From Oscheius tipulae (lineage: Eukaryota; Nematoda; Chromadorea; Rhabditida; Rhabditidae): a stretch of DNA of 64,000 nucleotides. How positions within the stretch are numbered: position 1 is the stretch's first letter; each line of letters opens with the position of its first letter. Below are positions 55,546-64,000 of the stretch, one piece after another. Location: contig JASJZH010000004.1 in NCBI GenBank assembly GCA_037178975.1, forward strand, positions 5,456,001 through 5,520,000, written 5' to 3'. The notes under the pieces were generated by a model that made no database searches, was not told where the DNA came from, and worked only from the letters and a program-made list of their open reading frames with translations. The translations under genes were made by a program, and so were the position numbers.

Positions 55546-58500
55546 CTAGAACCGCTGGATGATCACCTCCGAAGAATCCTGAAAAGTCTTGGGTTGGTAA
55601 GAGAAAAGATAGGAAGGGGAAATACCCAGGTGAGGACAAGAGTGCTCAACAGAGGAAAAGCAGAGGGGGGAGAACTCACGACACACGAAAAACTGAAAGG
55701 GTGCTCCTCCGGGACAGCTATACCTCCGTCTCGAAGCGACTGCCATCGCCTCGAATCGAGACGCCTTGTTTCGGAGAGGGAGCTCTTCGAATCGACCTGA
55801 AGGTTACAATCACTGCACAGAACAACATTCAGAAAATCGAGTGAGTACTGGATAGAGAGAAGAGACGGCTCAGGCTTATGGGTACCTTCGGGGGAGAGAA
55901 GAGTAGTGAAGCATCTAGGTAGGTGAGTCAAAAATGAGGACAAAACTGAGGAAAGATTCAATGAATTCAACGTGATGACCATCAAGGCATCCTAAAGACA
56001 ATGTTTGGGAACAGTCACTGAATTCAAAGGACTCTGAGAGCCTGTCAAAACTTCAGGATTCCCTTCAACTTTCGCCCTATAAGGCTGGCTAGATTGTAAG
56101 AGAGTTCCTTGAAGACTCTGAGCTCTAGAATTTTAAACTTCGGATTTCTAAAATACGTTACTTGTTCCTATCCAAATTTGTCGTAAAAGTAGGCAGAAGT
56201 AAAGTTCTGGTTGGTCTATTTGAAAGGTTACTCTCAACAGAGATGTGCCAAAGTACCATATACCCGGAAGTGCGGAAAATTGAGCATCAACTTGTAACCA
56301 TAGGCGTCGATCCATAATTATTTTTCGAAAATTGCTGCGTATCGACGCCTAAGTTCACAAGTTGGTGCGGCAGTTTCCGCAGTTTCGACTTTCGGGTATA
56401 CGGAACTTCCGCACACCCTTGACTCTCAACAAAACCGTCATTTGAATAATGGTCACTATTACTTCCAGTTTCTCACAATCAGATGTCTTCGACCGGGAGT
56501 GAAACGTCAAAACAGTATGCTGAAGTTATTTTCGTTTCCTTCCGTCAGTAAATATGACAAGTGTTCGTAATAAGATGGCCTCGAAGTATTTAAAAAAACA
56601 GTACTTTCACAACGGTAGAGTACGCAGTAGTAAGATGAAGCGAAACTCTCTACTTACCAGTTATTATCGGCATTTACAGTGAGATTGTGAGGTCGAGCTG
56701 GTCCCGGCTCTGAAGGCAGAGTCATGATCGGAATGCCACTGCTTGAAGGAGTGTTCTGAATCGGGTCTTCAGAGACTCTCACTCTCCTCTTACCTCATAG
56801 GTGACAGTCTCGGGGACAGGCGACAACATCTGAACTCTATCGTCAGGCGACGAACTGTTTCCTTCTTTTCGCATCTGTTCCATGTTCTTGAAAAGTTTTC
56901 CCTTGACAATGAGCTCTCCGAATCCTTGACTGTGGGAGAAGGCATAACCGGAGCGGAGCGAGCCACGAGCACTTCTTCGCGTCGCAGCTGACCGGCGGAA
57001 GGCTGGCCTGAAAGTGAGAACTGCTTAGGAACGGTGAGGACAAACTTTTTGAGGTCTCTGATGTTCTGGGCCTTCTTTCCGAGCTTCTTTCTGACCCGGA
57101 GACGGTCGGCAAAGGAGGGATGGGTGTCGAGCCAGAAGAAACGATTCAACATGACGGGGAGGAGGAGAATGACCGATACCATGAGGATAGAGAACCAGAA
57201 TTGTGGAGTGGCCATGGTCTAAAGAAGAATCATACATAGACTAGAAAGGATTATAAGAGCCAACGACCGTACGTTGAAGCTGAACACCAACTCCTATCCA
57301 CGACAATTGATACGTCCGCGAATCCAACGGATAGAGAGTTGGTGCGCAGCATTTGACTTTCAGATTACGGTACATGTAAATTACAAAACCAACCTTGAAT
57401 GCTACTCCGTAGCTCACAGTCGAGGAAGTCTTCGCCACCCACGAGACCGGTATCGCTGAAAAAAAAAGGTTTGCCTAGAAACCGCTGATTCGCAGTCTGT
57501 AGAAAATCGAATACGCGTAGATATAAAGAGGGGATTTTAAGATACGAGAGACCACCTACTGGCCACTAAAATGTCGTGAATAATGTAGATTCCGCCTAAA
57601 ATCATAGCTGATTAAGAGTCACTTGAGTGTGTGTTCTCGAAAGAAAGGTGAGTCATAGGATAGGTGGAATAGTAAGAAACGGAGAGAGAATGGGAGAACA
57701 TACCTTCGTAGATGAGGAAAGCCAAAAGGAAGTAGAATATGAGCGATCCCCAGATGACGAAATGCGATATTCCTGTCCAGTAGTAGGTATCAAACGAGAT
57801 CTGACCCGTCACCACGACTATAAGGGCAGTGAAGGTTGTATACGCTGAAGAATATTTCGAAAACTGATAAGGAATGACCTACCAAGAGTTGCATAGTCGT
57901 CCAGATCTCTTCCGCTGTGATCCGCTCCGCTGTACAGAGCTCCATAAGGAACGAAGAAGATGACCAGAGAACTGAAATAAACTTCTATTTGGAGTTATAT
58001 GATCTCATACCTGAACATTCCATGGAGGACCGAGTACACGAAGATCCGCATGTTAAAGAAGAGATTGAACTGGCCCGGAAGATACAGCTTTGGATACCTG
58101 AAAGTAGCAATTTATCAGTGGATTCGACTGCGAATTAAATGGGCAGATCCGTTAGATATAGATATAAAAGTTAACTGCGAAGCTGCTCGGTACTGTCAAG
58201 CTACTGTCAGAAAGAGCTTTCAACGAAACCTCTCCGTTTTCAGTAGACAACCAAAAGCGTGAAACTGATAGCTTAACCGCCACAGTTTACGCCAAACCTG
58301 TATAACAATAAGTAACCAATTGGTTCCGAACTGCATTCCTCTGACCACTTGCCTCAAAGAGTACGTGTCATCCACATCTTGGTCTAGAGATCCCATTGCG
58401 AGAACAGGCAGTGCCGTGAAGAAGAGATTGTAACAGGCGATGAATACAGCATCAAAGACGGTCTGAGCACTGTATCCACAGTAGAACGAGTACCAAAAGT

Positions 58501-61500
58501 GAGTGAGGGTGAAGGCAAAGTTCTTGTAGAAAAAGTAGCGAAGAAACTTGGACATTCGGATATAGGACCAGCGCCCGTGGACGAGGAGAAGTCTCTCGAG
58601 GTACTTGAACTGTCCAATGGAGTAGTCCGAGGCAAGAACAGCTTGCATCCCTTCCTGTCCCGAGATTCCGACTCCAATATGAGCCGTCTTGATCATCGAG
58701 ACATCATTGGCTCCGTCTCCGATTGACAGCGTCACAGCCTTCTTGTTCCTCTTGACCAAATCCACGACCTGGGCCTTCTGGAGCGGTGTCACTCGACAGC
58801 AGATCACAGCCTGACACATTGTGGCAATCTCTAAGAAGGTCCTTTCCAGTTTCTCTCCCAGAGCAAAGGCCAAAGAGTCTCCGTTGATGACCAAAGCAAC
58901 TCCACCTTCTCCTTCACTCTCGGTCGGCGACGTGGACTCGTAGGTGGCTAAAGATTTGTTTTACTCGGTGAAGAGTTACTCTTACCAAAGTTAGTATTCT
59001 CAGTGTCCTCGTGGATTGTATGGATCTCGACTTTGGGCTTGGACAGGGCAGCAGGCTGGAATGGAAACTGTCAGGAGAACAATGGATCGTTTCGGGTTAT
59101 TGGAAATGAGGAGGTTATAGGCAGAAAGCGTCAGTTAGAGCAAGAGACTATGGTCGCACGAAATGAACCAGGCATTGTCTAACTGAGGTTTGTACTATTT
59201 TGATTGGCAATCAGATCGAGTTGTACTTTTGACAACCCAAATCTGTCCAAGACACTCTGACAGAAACTTTTTAAAAGCCAGAGATAGAAAGATCAGGTTG
59301 GATTCCTGATGAGATTTTCAAGTTGACCTTGTCTAGAATGACCTGGCCAACTAGGTATACTATCCCTGATTGGAACAGTTGTGTTTTGAACACAATTTGA
59401 AAGCAACCAAACGCGTGCAACTGGATTTGCCTTTAGCGGTCTGTACTCAGCCTGGTCTTCCTCAAGTCTTCGGATAATGTCGCTAATATACCTCTCCACA
59501 GATGAACTCTTACGGTACAAGCCATGTTGGCGGGGCTGTGACAGGCAGGGATAGGTTTGTGAATAGAGGGAGAGAGAAAGAAGAACAGTAACCAACCTGG
59601 TTCATAATGGCCTCAAACCGCGTCTTTGTGGCTTTCAGCTGAACCTCGACCTCGTGCTGGTTCTGTCCGTCAATCACGACAATCTCCCTCATGTCGTCGG
59701 TCAGTAGACGACACGAATAGGCAATGTTGATGGCTGTCTCGGTCTTGTCCCCGGTCAGAACCCAGATTTTGATGTTGGCTTCGGCCAGACGAGCAATTGT
59801 CTCGGGAACACCGTCCTGCAGTTTGTCTTCGATTGCTGTCGCTCCGATCAGGGTCATCCCCGACTCCATTTCCTCGTAGACCTCGTCCAGCTTCTTCTCA
59901 CGATTGTACATGTCAACTGCGGCGGCTTGCTGTCGTCTCTGAATTATCTTTTAACGTCTTTCGGCTCAAAAACTCACGATCCAGTCCTCGAAGAAGCTCG
60001 TATCGATGTCCTTGTAGGCCAGACACAGTGTCCTCAGTCCAATATTTGCAAATTCGGCTAGATGACCGTCAGTGGATGTCCTGAGAATTTGCGAGGTGTC
60101 CTTCTTCAGCCTAGCCATGACCATCATATCTGCTCCCTTGCAGTAGAGTCTGATCTTGCCCTGGGAGTTCCTGACTACTACCGACATTCTCTTTCGGTCG
60201 TTGTTGAAGTCAAGGATGCAGAGCAGCTCGTAGACTTCCTCTTTTCCCATAACCTCAATCGTGATTGATTGAGGGGTACGCGAGCGGAAGACAAAGCCAA
60301 AGTTTCGGGCAGCTGAGGTGAGAGCAGCCTCGTCCGGTGACTGAGCCTGGTAGATCAGCTGTCCGTTCTTGTCTCTCTCGGGCATCACCGTATGACAAAG
60401 GGCCAAAAGACGCCAGAATTCGGTTACCTGAAAACCGGACATGATAGATTTTCTGAAAAACTCAAAATCCTACATCCCTAAAACAAACCGACTCACCTCG
60501 AAATCACCTCTTCTCGTAGCATCTAACAGATTCTTGTCGAAGAACTTGAAACTCGACTCATAGTTCGGATTCCATGAGAAGTCTAGAGACCTTGATTTCT
60601 AAACACTCTGTTTTATTCTTTGTAAAAGTAAACCAACGTCATTGACTTCGATTGGATTCCCCTGAACATCATAGACGTCTCCAAAGGAGACACCATTGAT
60701 TGTGCATTTGTTGAAGGTCATAATGTTGCGGGTGAGAGTACCCGTCTTGTCACTGAATACATATTGGACCTGAACAAGGCTTGATTACTCATATCCTGAC
60801 GCTTACCTGTCCCAGCTCCTCATTCAAAGTAGTCGTGTGAGCTCGGGCCGGGACACTCTTCTCCCCGTTCTCGTAGAACATTTGCTGGTCGTAGTTGATC
60901 CACATCGAATGAATGAAACGTATAATCTCGACACTGACGTAGAGCGAAATTGGCACGACAGTATTGAGCAGGATGACGTAGGAGAAGAACATCAAGAAGG
61001 CGATGACCGCGATCTGGGCCGAGCCTTGGTTCTCGCGATTCGGAACGACTGGGTCCCAGGGTAGATAGGCGGTAAAGTAGCGTCCCGTCGTCCATTCCCA
61101 GACTCCACACAAGATCGTGCAGATCAGACACATGGCGATGAGAAAGAGCACGATGCCCATAATAAGAATGTTCAGGAAACGATCCAGGGATGTCCTCTTG
61201 AACTTGGTCTTTCCACTGTTCATCATCAGCTTGGTGTCTTTGCCGGCGAAGACTACCACTCCGTAGCACCTGAATTGGTCTACTACCAAGAAAGTGGAGT
61301 GAACTAACCATCGAGTATTCTTCAGGATACATCCACGAAGCAGAATGTTGTCATTGGTGATCGGGAACTCCTTGTTCTGCCAGAGTAGTTTGCCATTGAA
61401 CTTGTCCAGTCGATTATTCGGTGGCTCGCAGACTACTTCGCCTGGAAATTGACTGGATTGAGTAGGGAAGTTCTAAGGTCGGAAGCGAAGCAAACTTTGA

Positions 61501-63180
61501 CCAGAAGGGAGGAAATTCTAGTCGGAACCAGTAACATTTTCCCAGGGAGTTGTCGAAGCGAATAAAGCAAACTTGTGATTGCCCATGTCAAGGTCGTCTT
61601 GACTTGTCAAAGAAAGGCGTCATGGCTGACAGGTTACTACTGACACGTAAAACTTTGTAGTGAGAGTAGCACGCGGTTTGTTCAAAAAGAAGAGGTCACA
61701 TGTTTTCGTGGTGGGGGCTCGTTTAGCACGCAAGCATATTTGGCCAAGATTTGTTTAAAGGACTCTCACTTTGGCTTGAACAAGGGTCACGAAAATAAAT
61801 GGGGTCGGTAGTGACCTCTTTTTATTGAACAAACTGTATACAGATGTTCAGGAAAGGGTTCGTCTGACTTTCTGATGTTCTAAGGGACGTATACGAGCGC
61901 ATTGAATACTCAACCAACTTTCCTTTCTTTGAACCAGTTAGGTTTCAAAGAGTTCCCCTGGCTGAACGGATCATCTTTGACTCAAGATTGGAGATATACT
62001 CTTTAACGTACCATCAAACCTCGAGATCGCATCGAGATCATCTCCCATATCAGCCGTGTCACCCATGGCTCCTCTGGTCTTCAGATTGGTCTCCCCGTCC
62101 AATTCCATCGTCTCAATGTAACAGATACCATGCGGCTCGGAAGTCGATATCAGCAGCAAGTCAGCCTGTGAGACGAAACTAGTAAACAGGCCGAAAATAG
62201 ATAAACCGCCACAAACTGGTTGCTCATCATTCGGATCACGTCGCCAACCTTGACTCCGCTCCAGTCCTCCTCGTTAAGATGACCGTTCCGCACAACGTAG
62301 GACTTTCGTCCGTTCACATTTCTGTCCGAAATATGTCGTTGCTGAGAGTAATTTGATTGGGGGGAGAAGCCTCGGTACTTACAACATCATCATAACCATC
62401 CTTCACCGCCGAAAATGCTAAAACGATAAACAATGGGATGGCAGTAGAGTACCACGAAATTGACGATATTTGGGGGATGAACTGAACTTTGTTTTTTTAA
62501 CTGAAAGATTGAATACCTGTAATATCATGAGAATTAGGAAATAGAAGTTGGCTATCCGCTGGAACTGTTCGAACAGATTCTGCGGGATGAAGGTGATCAT
62601 ATTGTACTTAGATGTTTTTATATAATTGTCCTGAATACGTATTTATAAGAGACTGGAAAAGATCTACAGCATATTTAAAACGGGAATTGAATTGCCTATC
62701 ATTGGCCTTCAGGTGTCGTTGAGATTCGCCTGAAATCGAGATTTTCACTCTGAACTGGGAACTTCACTGCGTCATGTTTTAGTTTTTAGTCTATTTCTGT
62801 GTCTGAGGCTCCAAAGGAACCCCATCTCTCTGTCTGTCTTTCCGCTGGAAAAATTGCGGTTAGCGCGCTGGACTGCTAATCTGAGGACCCCGGTTCGCTC
62901 CCCGCCGATGATTTCGGGTTTCTGGAGGGGCGACGAAGCACAGAAAATATCAAAAAGTCTCTCTTACCCTGTAACTGATTACTGGAAGATGGTAAACAAC
63001 AGCATATCCTCCGCCACCAGGGTTTCTTTGCCGGCAATTCCATATCCTCGAGAGCTGAATCTCTAATAGTCTTGGATCTTCCAGAAACTCACGACTCTTG
63101 GTCGGTCCCTCGATGATAATCGGCCGAGAGCCGGCAGTCGGGGCTACAGAGGCTGAAACTGGCTGAGATTGAACCGATAC
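55546..63180 (-). CDS. P4-ATPase phospholipid flippase, ATP8B class
   Basis: This moves phospholipids from the outer to the cytosolic leaflet of cell or Golgi membranes, with a CDC50-type partner. On the minus strand: an N-terminal exon ending at 63093 ([14 protein letters not shown]), 62729-62668 ([15 protein letters not shown]), 62630-62517 ([20 protein letters not shown]), TM2 with [20 protein letters not shown], the actuator DGET at 62088-62099, [33 protein letters not shown], the phosphorylation site DKTGTL at 60734-60751, nucleotide-binding [19 protein letters not shown], and GDGANDV at 58700-58720. The last membrane helices and the tail [19 protein letters not shown] follow. Terminal exons are 56755-56658, 55796-55724 and 55578-55546. 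TLNEELGQV and the SGYAFSH tail place it with ATP8B rather than ATP8A. The first coding exon is uncertain. The last exons lie across an 861-nt intron with a MITE. Confidence 0.93.
56230..56430. mobile_element. Mutator-like MITE with 9-bp target duplication, in a flippase intron
   Basis: A 183-bp foldback element at 56239-56421 is flanked by the exact 9-bp repeat ACTCTCAAC (56230-56238 and 56422-56430). Left end AGAGATGTGCCAAAGTACCA pairs imperfectly with the right end, which reads CAAGGGTGTGCGGAAGTTCC on the other strand, and the TATACCCGG/CCGAAA-type arms continue the pairing. The inner arms GGCGTCGAT/ATCGACGCC also pair. A 9-bp duplication is typical of Mutator-like elements. It has no coding capacity and lies in the intron 55797-56657. 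Confidence 0.8.
61440..62010 (-). other. Long flippase intron
   Basis: About 570 nt between the actuator exon and the exon encoding the LLRGC region. No recognisable element was found inside it, although a few weakly repeated words suggest decayed insertions. Most other introns of the gene are 40-60 nt. Confidence 0.5.
62853..62925 (+). repeat. tRNA-like / tRNA-derived sequence, copy 2
   Basis: GCGGTTAGCGCGCTGGACTG, then CTAATCTGAGGA and CCCCGGTTCGCTCCCCGCCG. The GGTTAGCGCG and GGTTCGCTCCC parts look like tRNA A and B boxes, and GCTAA would be the anticodon loop, but the stems do not close a cloverleaf. Homologous to 13655-13735 including the flank GCCGATGAT and GTTTCT. It lies in the first flippase intron, antisense to the gene. 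Confidence 0.4.
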
Positions 63181-63631
63181 CAGGGAAGTTGGCAGAAAAG
63201 GAACACGACCAATGGCAGTGTGACTAACAGTGAGGATGGGGCGACTTGTGAGCACACAGTCGTGACGTTTTGACCCCTTTTGACGTGAATCAGGCACCGA
63301 AACTATGACTCTGATAAGGGGCGGTAATCACAGATTTTGACATTGGAATATACTTGTATCTTGGAAAAGGGACGTTGTCTTCTGAAGCAGACAAAACACG
63401 GGGAATCATCCAGACAAGCATGGTCAAGGGGGACGGGCCATTGTCGTCCAAAACACTGCTCTTTCATTGTTCTTCGCCTGTTTTTAGTTTGACCAGAGCT
63501 ATGTCAAACAACAAGTAGGCGGAAAAGTAAACAGTAATAGCGACGATTTTGAGGATTCATAGGAATGTACTCGTAACATTGTGTAAGCACAGTTCAAGGA
63601 ACTGGGCCAAACTGGCCCGTGCAAGAAGCCT

Positions 63632-63991
63632 TCATATTAGACATAATTGAAATAGCAAGTTCAAAAGGTACAAGTACATGCATAGAAGAGTTGAACTATT
63701 GAGCCACGATGAATCAAATTGGGCCGATATTTGCATGTTGTCTGATCCGCTTATTGCGGCAGTGAATAGTGTGAGCGCCAAAGGTTTCGTGAAAAAAGGA
63801 GACAGAGGAAACAGACCCGCAATTATTGCCTCTTTATGGCTCATCCCTCCTGATCGTCTCTTCTTCTTCTCTTTTCTGACCGGTCTCTTCCATTTCTTCT
63901 TTTGGGAGTCTGGTGGCTGCTTCTTGTTTTTATTTTCTTTGACCGAATCTTGGGACTTTCGGATTCGACGTTTCTTCTTCAGCGTCGGCAT
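63632..63991 (-). CDS. Lys/Arg-rich exon at the right edge of the window
   Basis: On the minus strand the frame begins MPTLKKKRRIRKSQDSVKEN and stays strongly basic (KKKWKRPVRKEKKKRRSGG) for about 55 residues before turning hydrophobic and losing coding character. The basic part may be the first exon of the flippase gene or of an independent gene; a clear donor was not identified. The window ends nine bases beyond the ATG. Confidence 0.3.
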   Translation of the reverse strand: MPTLKKKRRIRKSQDSVKENKNKKQPPDSQKKKWKRPVRKEKKKRRSGGMSHKEAIIAGLFPLSPFFTKPLALTLFTAAISGSDNMQISAQFDSSWLNSSTLLCMYLYLLNLLFQLCLI

Positions 63992-64000
63992 CGGCAGAGA

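Noticed and set aside
1-64000. CRISPR arrays, bacterial operons or phage genes
   Set aside because: Spliced metazoan genes throughout and no regularly spaced repeats; contamination is not indicated.

Overview
The window is nuclear DNA from a small-genome animal, and the gene content points to a nematode. Introns are mostly 36-50 nt, exons carry clear metazoan proteins (laminin beta, SHOC2, erlin, P4-ATPase), and two genes encode 7TM receptors resembling the nematode-specific serpentine classes Srt (15.0-17.3 kb) and Srab/Sra (45.5-46.9 kb). I cannot name the species. All gene models were spliced by eye from reading frame, splice sites and remembered family motifs; no search was run.

Layout. 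0-5.7 kb: 3' two thirds of a laminin beta chain (+). 6.1-7.5 kb: mitochondrial class I release factor (+). 7.6-8.7 kb: a possible CAMLG/GET2-like three-pass membrane protein (-). 9.0-11.3 kb: two copies of ribosomal protein eL39 flanking mitochondrial ribosomal protein mS37 (all +). 11.5-12.5 kb: a GPI-type Ly6 protein (+). 12.6-13.6 kb: an unrecognised gene (-). 15.0-17.3 kb: Srt-like receptor (+). 18.1-18.4 kb: a 73-residue single-pass membrane protein (+). 20.0-22.8 kb: SHOC2/SOC-2 leucine-rich scaffold (-). 22.8-36.2 kb is nearly gene-free, apart from two coding-looking exons near 28 kb, and holds repeats and decayed elements. 36.3-37.5 kb: a THAP-like gene (-). 38.6-39.2 kb: an ML-domain secreted protein (+), followed at once by a dead mariner copy. 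42.1-50.7 kb: five small TATA-driven secreted-protein genes with an Srab-like receptor among them. 52.5-54.3 kb: erlin (+). 55.5-63.2 kb: an ATP8B-class phospholipid flippase (-).

The housekeeping genes are unrelated in pathway, and I see no evidence of a functional operon. The least explained block is the 42-51 kb cluster: five short secreted proteins in at least two paralogous families, each with one phase-0 intron of about 36-41 nt and a TATA box close upstream. It looks like a lineage-specific family expanded by local duplication.

Other notable signals are several probable GC-AG introns (and one apparent GT-CG intron) in short introns; a 183-bp Mutator-like MITE with a perfect 9-bp target duplication inside a flippase intron; a dispersed Helitron-like family of about 205-235 bp; a second palindromic repeat family, one copy of which sits in an erlin intron; four perfect inverted repeats with 18-23 bp arms and tiny loops; and two related tRNA-like sequences.
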